Part shown: in pieces, positions 46,553 to 58,900 of the stretch
How positions within the stretch are numbered: the stretch's first letter is position 1
How the letters are laid out: every line of letters begins with the position of its first letter
Assembly: GCA_029747015.1 (NCBI GenBank)
Contig: JAKOGI010000052.1
Coordinates: 438,501-502,500, forward strand
Direction of reading: 5' to 3'
Source: Carnegiea gigantea
Lineage: Eukaryota > Streptophyta > Magnoliopsida > Caryophyllales > Cactaceae
Length of the DNA stretch: 64,000 nucleotides
The notes under the pieces: model-generated
What the model was told of the DNA's origin: nothing
What the model saw: the letters and a program-made list of their open reading frames with translations, nothing else
Database searches by the model: none
Position numbers and translations under genes: made by a program

Positions 46553-47882
46553 ATGAGTGATTTATCATCCTTCTCTACTACGTCATCCTCAATAGATGGT
46601 TTGAGCTTCATCCTAGAAGAATCTAGTGATGAGTCACCAATATTGAAAAATATCATCAACAATAAAAATGGCCTGAAGTTGTTGGAGTTGGCCCTGAAGA
46701 TTAGACAAATTAGACAACAAAGAAGGGCTTCATCATCATCATCATGAAGACCAAGAAAAAAGAAAAGATTTGTAAAGAGAGATCGACAAGAAGCACACGA
46801 TCCCCTCTATAAAGACTACTTCGCCGAAGACTCCATGTACTGCGAGAATCACTTTTGGCGTAGATTTCATATGCGACAACACTTGTTCCTTCTCATAGTT
46901 GGCACCTTAGAGAGTCATTTTGAGTACTTCCAATTGAGGTACGATGGCCTAGGCAGGCGTGGGTTGTCGCCGCTCACCAAGTGCATCGCAACAATACGAA
47001 TGTTGGCTTATGGTATATTGGCAGATTATGTCGATGAATACTTAAATATTGGTGAAAGCATAGTTATGGAGTGCATGAAAAATTTTGCCGCTAGGGTCAT
47101 TCAAGTGTTCGGGGAAGAGTACTTAAGGAAACCAACACAAGCTGATTTTGATTGTTTATTACAAGTGGCAGAAGCCTGCGACTTTTCGGGTATGTTAGAG
47201 AGCATTGATTGTATGCACTGGGAATGGAAGAATTGTCCCACGGGTTGGAAATAAGTACTTGCAAAAGGGGTATACAAAGTTCTCACCTTGATTCTTGAAG
47301 TTGTTTCTTCCTACGACCCTTGGATATGACATGCATTCTTTGGGTACCTGGGAACCCTCAATGATTTAATGTCCTCCACCAATCCGATTTTCTTCAAGCG
47401 GTGTATGAGGGTCGGGCTCCAAAATATGAATATATCGTCAATGATCGCAAGTACAACATTAGGTACTTTCTGTCTGATGGTATTTATCCGAGATGGGCTA
47501 CCTTCGTGAAGACCATCCTCATTCCTCAAAGAGCCAAGGCAAAATTATTCGCTGAACGTCAAGAATCCGTTAGGAAGGATGTGGAGAGAGCATTTAGGAT
47601 TTTACAAACTCGCTTCGCCATCATCCGCAGCCCTGCACAAAACGTGGACAAGGCTGAATTTGGTATGATAACGAAGGTATGCATTATACTCCACGATATG
47701 AACGTCGAGGACGAGCGTGATTCGTATGACCTTAGTTTTGAATATGATCATGTGGAGGATAACACTCCGCAACATAATGTCCAACGAGACCATCATCCGT
47801 GCTATGCAGCCTATCTCCGTGGAGTTGTGCAAGTTCATAACCTAGACTTACATGCACGTCTACAATCCGACTTGGTCAAAGA
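46553..47882 (+). pseudogene. PIF/Harbinger transposase, main part
   Basis: The frame starts at MSDLSSFSTTSSSIDG, then ENHFWRRFHMRQHLFL, GRRGLSPLTKCIATIRML and the DDE nuclease core: first aspartate in MLESIDCMHWEW, a second aspartate in TLNDLM (inferred), glutamate in RKDVERAFRILQ. The end resembles the family C-terminus (HHPCYAAYLRG, LQSDLVK). Breaks are TGA at 46745-46747, TAA at 47252-47254, TGA at 47327-47329 and a one-base shift near 47392. It is cut at 47882 by the LTR element; the last 15 residues and stop lie at 60261-60305. The product would be a nuclear cut-and-paste transposase; this copy is dead. Confidence 0.88.
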
Positions 47883-49274
47883 TGTTAGGGAAGTTTTAAT
47901 ATTTATAAATCCCAAGTGCAAGGTGTATTGTTGAGTACTTGGGGTGTCGTTCGTAGGGAGTTGGGTTTTCAGATACCAGAACTAACTAAAGCGTCTCAAG
48001 GTAGGCGAAACAGAAAGGATAGAAAATAGAATTGAACTAAACCACTAAAACAAAAACAAAGACTTCGATTATGATTATACCTGAGATAAATCAACTAATC
48101 AAGTCAAATCTTAACCTTCCCAAGTTATGCCAATATTTAGAGATGGCCGGTTGCCTCATTAAAGACCACCCAAGCCCTCTTTTTAGGGTTATGAGCTAGT
48201 CTAACTGTTCTAACCTCCTATTTTTATGGAATTAGCTCAATTAAATTATAAGATTGACAACCCTTGACCTAGTTAGTGACCGAGATCATTTTCATGTCCG
48301 AATCCCAACTATTCTCTCTACCCACACTAGATAATCAACCTCACCTCTCAGCATAAGTCGAATGCCCCAAAGCACGGATAAAAGCTCTTTTAAGCATTTC
48401 ATCAAAAACTAGGCGGGCATGAAAGAAAACTCTAAATTCAAGCATGAACAAGGTGGGTAAAGGCCTAAACAAGATCAATTAGCCATCAAAAGACTAATCA
48501 CCATCTAAATTAACAAAAACTAACAACTAAACATCACAAACACAATTAAACCTAATTACAACTAAACACACAAACATGAACACAAACAGTAAATCACAAG
48601 GAAATTAAAGCAATAACAAAATCTCACAAACTAATAAGCATGAATTAACAACAAAAACTAAAAATCAAACATATTCAAAACAAGAACAAAACATATAAAA
48701 AATAGAGAGAGAAAGAGAAGAGGAAACTTATGTTGACTGAATGAACTTGAAAATCCGCAAGTTTGAATCCAAACAACCAAAATAAATCCCAATCTTCCTA
48801 ATCTAATTCCCCAAAATGGAGTTTTTATTGACTAAACCTAAACTAAGAACTTCCAAGAAGTTGTCAAAGGAGAGCCGCCGAGGAGAGCCTCCTACAAAAC
48901 GCCCGAAGTGGCCTTAAATAGAAAATCGAGCGAGCGAGCGAGCGGGGGCGGCACACGGCTGTGCCAACCTTCTGGCACGGCGACATGTCCTTGTCGCCTG
49001 CTGCATGGCCATACGCTCTACTGTTTGTTCCGGTTCTGATTCCCTTGGTGCTCGGGGCTTCGTCAGACTTCTATTCGTCCTTGAATTCATTCCCAAAACC
49101 TTCTTTTTCTATCAAAATCTGAGGATTTCTCCTAAAAGCAAGGCAAAACACATTATAAGCACAATATAAATCAAAGAAAGTGAATTTGACCCTTCCTCAT
49201 CTAAATTTAACATGAAAACTATGAGAAAAAGCGATCAAATGGGGGCTAAAATGAGGTCAAATATGGGTGCAACA
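47883..49274 (-). repeat. LTR of the second element, left copy
   Basis: About 1392 bases, TGTTAGGG to TGCAACA. On the minus strand CTATTTAAGG (about 48911-48920) is TATA-like, and a GC-rich block with GCACACGGCTGTGCC-type inverted motifs lies just upstream of it (48945-49010). Confidence 0.85.
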
Positions 49275-49292
49275 AATACCCCCACACCTACC
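49275..49292 (-). other. Polypurine tract of the second element
   Basis: On the minus strand GGTAGGTGTGGGGGTATT abuts the LTR. It is nearly the same as the tract of the three-LTR element. Confidence 0.7.
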
Positions 49293-50892
49293 TTTTGCTC
49301 GTCCTCAAGCAAAACGAAAATAAAAAACTAACCTAGGAGCCTAACTCACTGTCTTAGGAATCACGGTTGCATTTAGCATATGCAACAAGCTCTTTGAACC
49401 TCTTGGTTCCCCCGAGTGGATGAGTGACGTCTCGTGAGGGTTTGCCAAAGATATACTACAAAATCTTGAAAAAGGAAAATAAAAAGAGAAAGAAAAATAT
49501 AAATCTTTTTGGGTTTACAAACAAACCACAAATATATACAAGAGAGAAAGTTGTACAAGTTCTAACCAATCAAATCATCCTTGTAACAAAGATGTTAGCC
49601 TGCATATAGACGTAATGTACACATCAAGGCTCTCTATCCCCATAGATGACATCAAAGTACTAACTCTTCACCAACTGTACATCAAAATTTTGAATCCATC
49701 CTAGTACTCGATGTGCAAGTGTATCATCATCTTAGGACTCAAACTTACCTGAATCAACTCAATCCTACTTGACTCACACAAACTACATTATTGACCTATT
49801 AGCACTGAAAGCAAGCTTTTCGAGTAGCAGTATTGCCTCAAAGGGTAGCTCTCAGTAGCACATGCCTCAAATGGATACTTGTCATTCTAGATTTTTATTT
49901 TGTTTCTTTTGTTTTTCTCGTTTTTTTTTTCATTTTTTTTCTTTTTTTGAAAAGCAAACAAAGACTAAAGTAACAATGTTCAAGACAAGTGGCAGAGCCA
50001 ATCATGGAAGACTAATACTCTAAGCTAATAATGATGATATAGATAAGGATTGGATTACACATCGATAATAAACAATCAGGGTTAGTATTAGGCCTAGAAT
50101 GACATACTAAGGACGAAGATCTATCATACACATCCCGCTTATATACAAACTAATAGTCAAAGTACAAGGGATTTAAGTTGATCAGAAGAGCACGAAGCTT
50201 CCCCAAAGCCAGTAAGAAAAATATACAAAAACCTAAAAATTCATAAAAATATGCACGAAAGGGTATATGACTTCTCACCCCTGCACCTAAACATTACAAT
50301 GTCCTCATTGGGAACCGAGGAGTCACTACCAACACAAAAACACACAAAAACAAAGAAAACAAAATCACATACACAAAACACACCAAACAAAACACACAAA
50401 AAGAAAACAAAGCAAAAAGATGATCATAGCCATCAATTGGCTCAACAACATCCCAAATTTCACCTCAAAGTTAATCACCAACAAAAACACAACCTAATAT
50501 CCACAACTAAACACAACCTAATATCCACAAATAAACAAAAAGAAAAAGAAAGAAAATAAAAAGGAGGGAGAAGAGTTAGAACGAGTATACAAGGTTGGGC
50601 ACTGAATTTACCCAAATCATGCCTCTCTAAGATGGTGCTGTGGAGGCTTGAGGAGCATCAGCCACTCCGCATCATCTCTCAGGACTCACGGCGATGACTC
50701 GGATGCCATCAAAGCTCATAAAAGCTTATCAAATGCCTGAGCATGCAACTCATATGAATGCAAGTAAGAGCACCCAAATATAAATATAGGAATAATAGCA
50801 AATGGTCTCCTAAATTTATCAAATGCCTTGGAAAAATCAGTGGAATAAGTGAACACAATAGTTAATATGATTTTTCCAGGCATGTCCTTTAG
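49293..50892 (-). other. Non-coding part of the second element
   Basis: No gene. It contains the CCTCAAAGGGTA..CAGTAGCA box at 49834-49860 and a second partial one at 49864-49875, plus A-rich low-complexity sequence (50330-50420, 50470-50560). It matches the non-coding 3' part of the three-LTR element. Confidence 0.55.
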
Positions 50893-51897
50893 CTACAGAC
50901 TATAAGGATCAAGGGAAGGGTTATACCATCTAAAGATACCCGGGGACTCAGAGCAATCAACCTCATTCCCCTCAAGTATCACATGAGAATCAATAAGCAA
51001 CATATCACAACACTCAGGGGAAGGGGAGGGTGGTGAACAATGCATCAAGAAGGTTGGGGGATATATTATCAACAAGATCAGGACTAACTGGCCCTATAAC
51101 CACAACATCCACACATAAAATCCCTGTGGGAGTCTCATGAAGATCATGCACCTCAATAAAAACATCACCTGACTCAGAATAAGTATCATCCTCATCAACA
51201 CTAGTGCTAATTGCAAACGTCTCACCTATCTCGAACTCCGTCGACTGAGCTAAAGGGGAAGGTTTACCAAGAAAAGTCATGATAAATGCAGTGTTTTTCC
51301 TAAAAGTGCTAGATGAGGATGGAGCAACAATGGGTAAAAAAGTCAAGGAAGGGCCGAGTATTTCCCCTAGTTCGGACTCCGGAGGACGGAAAGATGCACC
51401 ATCATCATACAGACGGACATCAAGTCTAGGAGAACTAAATCTAAGGTCGGTCTCATGTGATAGGTCATACTCCCATATTTTATTAGCCAACTCAATTTGT
51501 TGTTCATTCATTGTCTCTATCATACTAAACAGTTTAAAAAAACTATCATCAGAAATATCACAAGGACAAGAATTATTGTCGTGGCCAGAACAATCACAAA
51601 TCTTACACACAGGAGGGGTATAATGAGGGATGCAAGGGGGTCGAATGTAAGAATCAGAACAACTAGTTTCAAATTTATAAGTATCCCAAGCCAACCAATC
51701 AAGGAAACTATATGCTTCATTAACATCTTTAGCACAAAAATCTCAATACTCTAAAAGAGCATGAGTCTTACAATTTATACCCTCATAGACTGTATTTAAA
51801 ATTTTTCACTTTTCTAAGCAATAATCACAATGAGTAAGAAAAATATATAGTCCGTCATAGTATCTCCAAAACAATTCATGCTCATACTGAGGCTCAA
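50893..51897 (-). pseudogene. Broken gag-like gene of the second element
   Basis: A minus-strand frame at 51014-51694 (226 residues) aligns with the gag-like proteins at 22872 and 27278: AWDTYKFETSCSDSY, a zinc knuckle CKICDCSGHDNNSC with spacing kept, FSMIETMNEQQIELAN and GEIVFI-type acidic tail motifs such as FEIGETFAISTSVDEDD. The N-terminal 75 residues are present in sequence (51700-51897) but interrupted by stops, and the C-terminal part (50893-51013) is in another frame. Conservation of the knuckle across subfamilies supports a real protein family. Confidence 0.75.
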
Positions 51898-54334
51898 TGT
51901 AACACCCCCAGCCCCTAGGCCAAAAGCGTTACGCTTTCCTAACTTCTTACTTAATTCCTGGGACGAAACGGGCAGAATTTCTCCTAACAACTGACCGTTT
52001 CCAGGCTAAAAGCCTTACAATAAGTCCCTGTAAATCAACGGAAGCGCAAAACATTAAAAACATAGCTCAACGGCCACACGCCGGAGTTCATAACTCAACG
52101 AGCCACTCGCTCGGAGTACACCAACCAGGTTGATTCACGAATAAAGAAGAAATGGACGATAAAACTCAACAGTTAACAAAACCGGAGTATTAAGATTTAC
52201 ATCCCAAAACCTAGCTAAATTAAACCAAGAAGGCATCTAACTAACTTGATGGTTGGCTCAAACGGTCGTACAGAGCGACCTGTATATCATATGCATTACA
52301 TGAACTAGAATAATCGTTTACAGACCTTTATAAACTAAGAGTACATTACATGACTTCATTAAAGACATAAGATCCCTTCAAATGAGCACATACGACGCCT
52401 TGTAAGCAACAATAGGTTCCTTCTAGACTTATCTGACTCAACTTCTTCCTGTCAGAAGGAAAACCTGAGGAAAAGGGGAAAGAGTAGTGGGATGAGCAAC
52501 CACACGCTCACTGAGTGTCCCCCAACCCCCTTAAAACCAAAACCGTTGCAGGCAATACTATCTTTACTAGTCACATATCACGTTTCTATACTTTACTATC
52601 ATAATAGATATTCATAGAACCTTTGTGGGAGGATCACTAAACATAAACTTCACTTCGACCACTCAATCATATTTCTAGGTTCCTCAACGACGGAATTCTT
52701 TACTAGCAAGCAGTTAGGCATGTGAGTAAGCATCGAAGGCTAAGTATAAGGATCTTTTCTTTTCATAAAATAACTTCCTAACACTCCATTTAAATTACAT
52801 ATGAACCCTCAATCATATGATGTGTATTTAAGGTTATCCCTTTTCATATTCACACTTTTCTTGATATTTCATTCATATAATATACAGATCACACACATAA
52901 ACATATATCAAGCATTTAAGTACCTTAAAACATCATATTAAGCTATATGACACCCTCGCATGCTACTCACATATCAACGTTAATTCTTTTAGGAAGAGAC
53001 GCCTTCATTCATGGAATTTTTAACGTGCTATAACTTTTCTTCTCATCTCATACACTTTAAATCAGACAGACTTGCTATGGATAAGAATGATGCCACACAA
53101 GATTAGAATCTACGTTCAACCATGCTTAAGAATCATTCATAAAGCATCCATTGAAAGCTTTCTTTTAATACATGGGCTAAGAATCCATATTCAAACATGC
53201 TTGTAGATCATTTCATAACTCATTCATTGAAAACTTTCTTTCTTTCGTTGAAAATGTTTTCTTAGTCTTCAAAGAAAGTTTCATTTCGTTTTGGTCGTGT
53301 AACGACCCTTATAAGCTTTTCATACATCATTCCATATAGCCTTTTGGGCTCATATAAAAAGAACTTCCTTTCCTTTTTAATCGTTTAAAATGGCAAAGGA
53401 CCAATTGCTTTTCTTAACTTAATGTGAAAGTACTTCTGGCATAAGATCATTACAGGGTGTTGTTTGGGTGAGAACTATTCTCGACCCCATAGTGAGACCT
53501 AACGCTCACGCTTAAGCTCTTACTCCCAGGAAGGCTACATATAACATATCGGACCATTACATTAGCCCTCGTCAGGGCCTCTAGGGTTTATCCGGACTTA
53601 TCCCCTAGGTTAACATTACATCGCATCATATTGTCCGCAGCACATTATCTTAGCCACTTAAAGCGTATCGGCCATAACGGCTAATAATTTTGTTGTGTCT
53701 TTTGGTAAAATCATTTATCACATAACTCACACTTTTTTAAATCGTTTTAGGGATTTCCTCATTCAAGCAAGTTCACTCCCAAATACCGTTTGTATAGCGA
53801 AAATAGGCCATTGCTTGCTATTAATCATGGCTATTATTAGTTTGAAAACACGAGAAACGTTCTTTGTCAAATCACCACACTTTCACGCATAATGCATCGT
53901 TAGACATAAAGGGGGAAAGGGATTCACACGTTTCACATTCAAACACTTCATAATCATTTCAACAACACAATGAGCCACACATGGCCTCGCAATCCACACG
54001 ATTGCGGTCAATTCACAACCCGAACTCCCTCCTCACAAGCACCGTACCACAGGACCTCGAACGCTCATGATTCTTTCCTCAAACCATCCAACTACCAACT
54101 CGATTCATCGATTTATTAATCACAACATATTATCATATTAGCTTATAAAAAAAGGAGTAAGGTTTAGGCTCTTACCCGAGCAACCAGCATCATTCAGCGG
54201 TGCGTTACAACAAGCGTACATTTAGCCACATTTATCCATAAATCGACAACACTTTATTCAGTAAATCAAACATAATTTGATTCTAAACATATACGATGCA
54301 TTTCGAAGTAACTTTCCTAAACATGAATGTGCTA

Positions 54335-54735
54335 AAAAGGGTTCGAATGAAAGCTAAACATATTTCAATAGCTTTGAATTTAATTCTTTTACATGCATTA
54401 GCTAGTTTAACTTGAATCGAAGCTAAGCACGTTAATATAACTTCGATATTAATTCTTTTTCATACATTAACTCATTAACTTGAATCGATGCTAAACACGT
54501 TAAACTAACTTCGAATTAATATCTCAAGCATGATTTACATTCATGGATTCGAATCGATGCTAAACACGTTTAAATTACTTTGAATTAACAATTCAAGCAT
54601 GATTTACATTCATGGGTTCGAATTGATGCTAAACACGTTTAAATTACTTCGAATTAACAATTCAAGCATGATTTACATTCATGGATTCGAATCGATGCTA
54701 AACACGTTTAAATTACTTCGAATTAATATCTCAGG
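54335..54735. repeat. 69-bp tandem array in the LTR
   Basis: The motif CGATGCTAAACACGTT recurs at 54486, 54555, 54624 and 54693 at exact 69-base spacing, with two more decayed units starting near 54343 and 54416. Each unit carries CTTCGAATTAA and CAAGCATGATTTACATTCATGG. Confidence 0.9.
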
Positions 54736-55031
54736 CATAAATCAACCAAATGAATAGAACCTAAACATGAATAGCTCATTTCTTGACATTTCTAACGAAT
54801 TTAACAAACCCTAACTTGACATGCAACATCAATCTGCTAAAATTCGTTTTGAATGTTATTATTAGTTTAGGAGGCGAGGAACACCCACCTGAATTCGCCT
54901 AAGAGTGAAGTCAAGCAATGGGAATTGAAGGCCCTAACCACCGAACCGAACCCTAGCCTGAGCTCGTGACTCCCGACCCTTCAGCTCACGGTTTCGCGTC
55001 CCTTGCTTCTCCTGAGGCTTGGTTTGGGTCC

Positions 55032-55043
55032 CAATTTATAGAG
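55032..55043 (-). promoter_or_regulatory. TATA box of the long LTR
   Basis: The minus strand reads CTATAAATTGGG. Upstream of it on the same strand are two TGACG motifs 17 bases apart on the plus strand (55197-55201 and 55214-55218), inside a duplicated CCGGTGACGCATGC unit. Confidence 0.6.
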
Positions 55044-55735
55044 GAGGCTGGGATGGGGGGTGGGTTGCCGGTTTTGACAAGTGTTGGCCGGTTTTTGGGT
55101 GGCTGGGACACGTAGGGTGAGGCTCGTGCGAAGTGGCGACGTTTGGTGGTGGAATGGGGCGGTGGGGACGCGCGGTGTGGAGCTCCCCTTCACCGGTGAC
55201 GCATGCCGACCGGTGACGCATGCCCACCGGCGACGTCGCCAGGTGTCTGGCCGGCGAGGGGGAGGGGGGGAGAGAGAGAGAGAGAGAGACGATTAAGGAG
55301 AGAGGGAGAGCAGAGAGCAAGAAGGAGAGGGGGGTCGGGGTCTCGGGCTTCTGAGGCCCGGCGTGCCCCCCCTTCCCTTTTTGTTTTATTTTTCTTTTTT
55401 TTTTGCCTTTGGCTCAATTAACATCATTCTACTGAATCCCGATCCCGTACTTGCTAATGGTTAGGCTTAACTCGAATCGAAACGACCTTCAATCAACATT
55501 TCAATTTAAACTTTGGGATTCAACCAAGTAAAACGAAAAACGATTTTAAAAATTCGGTTTAGCGTTGATTCGATAATTTTGTAAATAAGTAACATCGATA
55601 GTAACATTAATCAAATAATCGTTCTTTTTAATGAATTTAATCGTTAAAAACTTACACAGTTACTAAAAATACGAATTTAGAACGTAAAAAGGAAATTTAA
55701 TTAGCTTAACGGAAAACGAAAATGCGGGGTGTTAC

Positions 55736-55775
55736 ACTCTTCTCCCCTTAAAAGAATTTCGTCCTCGAAATTCAA
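55736..55775 (-). other. Polypurine tract of the chromovirus-like element
   Basis: The minus strand reads TTTCGAGGACGAAATTC, then TTTTAAGGGGAGAAGAG, then the LTR start TGTAACACCCCG. This GGACGAAATTCTTTTAAGGGG context is typical of the 3' end of plant chromoviruses. Confidence 0.75.
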
Positions 55776-58558
55776 TATCTAAGTTCGGTCTTTCCTAGAA
55801 TGCACACACATAACTAGGATCTATGCGATTGGTTTCCAAAAGGTCATTTTGAAGATATTACTTTTTAAATCAAAAGAAAATTGCCTCATGGTATCCAGTC
55901 TCCTCCTCGCCAATCTCTTCAAGCGTCTACTCGCTCTATTTAGGCGCCGAGGGCAAATCGCATCGAAGAGAGGCAAATGAGTTGGCGTAGAAAACCATAT
56001 CGAGTTTGTTTTGAAAAAGAAACATAGATTTTCAATGATCTAGACTCAGTTCGCATGGCAAGCAATAATTCTATGCATATGCATCTATAAGTGGGCATCT
56101 AAAGGCACGACAATTGAGACAATGACATCTTAAGGTCATACACTAGCAGTCTTATCCTAAAACATGAATTCAAGTCACTTTTGGGATCACAATGATTAAC
56201 ATGGAGACTACTATAACACATTTAGAGTAATAGAAATGTCACATAGCAACACATAGTATCATTTAAGCATAATGGAATTGCATAATATTAGCAATCCAAT
56301 ATTCTTAAGCTTAGGAGTCTCAGGGAGCATGAACGCGTCTAAAACATACATGGCAAGCAATTTACAAAAGGAAAACATATGCACCAACATTCCGATGTCT
56401 GTACATCAATCCCAGCTAACTTTTAGGCCTTTTCATTCACGACAACTTATTCAGGACATGTCAGGTTCGTATGAAGGCAGTTAACTTAGACAGGTTCATT
56501 CAAAGGCATAAGATATTGAGTCATTCCAAAGTCAAATCAATTGGTCAGAAAGCTATCACATCGCACCTAAGCAGTAAAAACATCATGTTACATCACATTG
56601 ACAATGAAGGGACTCAGAGTAACACTTGAATTCACATTGACGTCACGGAGGGGTTAATAACGGAGCACTGAAGGTCAAAAATCATGAATCAACATAAACT
56701 AGCGTATCATGTCGAGAAGAATAACTTTGAAATGGAATGCTAAGGCATAATGTAAGTCGATGGTTTTGATGGCGGGGAGACTTCCCGTAAAGTCTCTACT
56801 TGGAACCGATTGTCTCTTCAGTCATAGATTCATACAAATGAAGGGTTATGCTCATTCAATACATTAATGTTTGATTCATTGCAAGAATATACGAGCACAG
56901 GCTCCTAAGGACGTCTCATCATGCTCTAGATATGTGTGTACATACATGTAACCCGAGAAATGGTAGTGCTACTATGCCAAACGGTGTCGTATCTAGCTAT
57001 AAGACAACTAGGTTGAAGGTAAGGCCAAATATGCTAAGCAAAGTATAGTAAGACAGCGTTGGCAGCACATATGATGGCTAGCAAAGCACTATCCAAGGTT
57101 CTCTATGAAACCTACCATGTACCCATAAAAATTCAGCATGCAAAATATGATACGGCTAACTCAGTCATACCATGCCAGGACACTCAGTTATACCCTGCCA
57201 GGGATTGTTTTACACACATCCATTCATATCCCTTTAAGTCAGGCATTCAAATATGGTCGCAAGTACGCTGGCATGTCATATGGTCTAGGCAAAGAAGGTA
57301 CAAGGCCAATAAATGCGAATGAAACTCCTATGGTCACAAGATCTTTTTGTTAGGCATATGAGTTTTTAGCCACTCAATCAAACATATGAAACATAGAACT
57401 TAGGCATATATACAATGAGTAACTCCGCTACCATTACGAATATCTTAGCACATCATACAATGATACATACAAGGGTAAGCATTCGAATGCAGAGGCCACA
57501 GTCGTGTAGTCATGTCATGAGGTATGTTCATAGTTAGCCACTTAATTATAATGCAAAAGGGCTAGTTGCTATGCTATAATTAGATAAGCACGGTTATATG
57601 AAGCAAACATTCACATAACTTGAATTATTTGGCCAACCTTGTGGCACATTCAACTAGAAATAATTTAAACACGTACCAAGTGGTTTATTTACTATACCTC
57701 TCACTTATGAAACACACGAATTACCATACATGCAATTTCATATAACAATATGGGCTTCCAAACGTTTATGAAAACATAGCATGTTGTCAAACACAATGGT
57801 TCACAATAATGTTGTACAAGAGTCACCTAAACGGGTATAAACGGCAGCAATCCTTATTAGCATTCTAGGGTCAAAGGTATGCCTTGGGCTTGACCAAAGT
57901 AACTAGAGACTAGCCATTAATCAGATAACAAGGGGTAAGAACAGTGGCACTACTGGTCTTACGGGGTACATCTATCCTACAGGTGATCGTAGGAGTCTTA
58001 TTGCAGGTCGCTAGCCTTAGGAGGGATCGTCTACGATGTACAATTCCAAAGTCTGCTAGGTTCTTTCTCCCTAAACAAAAGGCTTTAACCTGCAAGGTCC
58101 TTAGGTTTTCGAAAGGAAATAGTCTAATTGCTTCTAGCTCTTTCTCTACCAACCTTGAATACGTCTGCTCACTCCATTATGGGGCCCGAGGAGCAGATCG
58201 TATTTTAGGGGCAAAGATGAACGTAGAGTTAAGGCTTTCCAATCGTTCGATTCAAATCATATGTTCCTTAAACATTAGATTAAAATCACCAAAGCATATA
58301 AACGAAACAACTTTCAATTGAGCTAACACTTATTTCATGCACGACAATGCGAATCACTCGGCCTATATCTTAACAAATGGTTCTCTCATCCAACCATTCA
58401 GCTTACGGAAGCCGCACCTAACTAGTGAAATGCGCGAACGTTCACGTAAAACTCACATTTGCGCACAAGGCAGGCATATGTCACATAACCATACAGTGTT
58501 CCTAGGCGACTATATGAAATGCAAGACTCAGGTTGCGGCCTATGATCGCAGGACCTTT
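55776..58558 (-). other. Internal region of the chromovirus-like element
   Basis: About 2.8 kb with no supported gene on either strand. The longest frame (57944-58321, plus strand) has no recognisable motif and runs against the element direction. The content looks like degenerate, non-repetitive DNA. Confidence 0.55.
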
Positions 58559-58570
58559 GCTCTGATACCA
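58559..58570 (-). other. Primer binding site, tRNA-Met type
   Basis: The plus strand GCTCTGATACCA is the complement of TGGTATCAGAGC. It lies four bases from the LTR end (58575) and fixes the minus direction of this element. Confidence 0.88.
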
Positions 58571-58574
58571 TCAA

Positions 58575-58751
58575 TGTAACACCCCCAGCCCCTAGGACAG
58601 AAGCGTTACGCTTTCCTAACTTCTTACTTAATTCCTGGGATGAAACGGGCAGAATTTCCCCTAAAAACTGGCCGTTTCCAGGCTAAAAGCCTTACAATAA
58701 GTCCGTGTAAATCAACGGAAGCGCAAAACATTTAAAACATAGCTCAACGGC
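58575..58751 (-). repeat. Truncated second LTR of the chromovirus-like element
   Basis: 177 bases that match 51898-52074 with a few differences. The match stops at ACGGC, where the host element resumes (GAAGTAGG). The full copy continues into unrelated sequence at 52075, so this is truncation and not a short LTR. Confidence 0.8.
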
Positions 58752-58878
58752 GAAGTAGGAAAAAGACATTTCTTAAAATTTTCTTCGCCTTTTTTTACGT
58801 TTTTAAAAAAAAAAATTTTAAAATAAAAGCCTAGTCTCGAATGTCCAAATAAGCTCCAATATTGGAGGACGAAAACTA

Positions 58879-58894
58879 CCCGGCAATAGTGCCA
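58879..58894 (-). other. Decayed tRNA-Asp primer site of the second element
   Basis: The plus strand ACCCGGCAATAGTGCCA matches the intact site CCCCGGCAACGGCGCCA with about four changes. Position relative to the LTR (six bases) is preserved. Confidence 0.7.
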
Positions 58895-58900
58895 AAAATT

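Larger units (their letters stand above)
42967..47882 (+). mobile_element. PIF/Harbinger element, left part
   Basis: The left terminus is GGGCATTTGCAGCCCGTGAC, preceded by TTA (42964-42966), the target site preferred by this superfamily. The element then carries GTGACACGCGT-type subterminal repeats, a T homopolymer (43090-43118), a leader with TATA-like GTATAAATATAAAG (43335-43348), a long AT-rich intron-like stretch, a Myb/SANT-type accessory frame (45050-46300) and the transposase (46553 onward). It is interrupted at 47883 by an LTR element and resumes at 60258. A possible right terminus (GGAATGCCC followed by TTA) is at 62100-62111. Confidence 0.7.
51898..55735 (-). repeat. Full long LTR of the chromovirus-like element
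   Basis: About 3838 bases. On the minus strand it starts TGTAACACCCCGCATTTTCG and ends CTGGGGGTGTTACA. It holds a TATA box (minus CTATAAATTGGG, 55032-55043), a GC-rich upstream part (55060-55370), a (GA)n run (55267-55291) and a 69-bp tandem array (54335-54735). Confidence 0.72.
51898..58751 (-). mobile_element. Long-LTR chromovirus-like element without coding capacity
   Basis: Minus-strand element nested in the second gag-only element. A long LTR (51898-55735, about 3.8 kb; TGTAACACCCCG to GGGGGTGTTACA on the minus strand) is preceded on that strand by a polypurine tract. The internal region 55736-58574 ends at a tRNA-Met primer site. The other LTR survives only as its last 177 bases (58575-58751), which match 51898-52074. 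LTR ends, primer and purine tract fit the Tekay/Del side of Ty3/gypsy chromoviruses (inference). The internal region of about 2.8 kb shows no gag or pol, so it is a LARD-like derivative. No clear target duplication is left because one end is truncated. Confidence 0.75.

Noticed and set aside
51898..52074. A short 177-bp LTR or TRIM element
   Set aside because: The repeat lacks proper TG/CA ends on one side, and a full LTR start next to a polypurine tract at 55735 explains it as the end of a 3.8-kb LTR.
57944..58321. A 125-residue gene in the chromovirus-like body
   Set aside because: It runs against the element direction, has no motif and lies in degenerate DNA.
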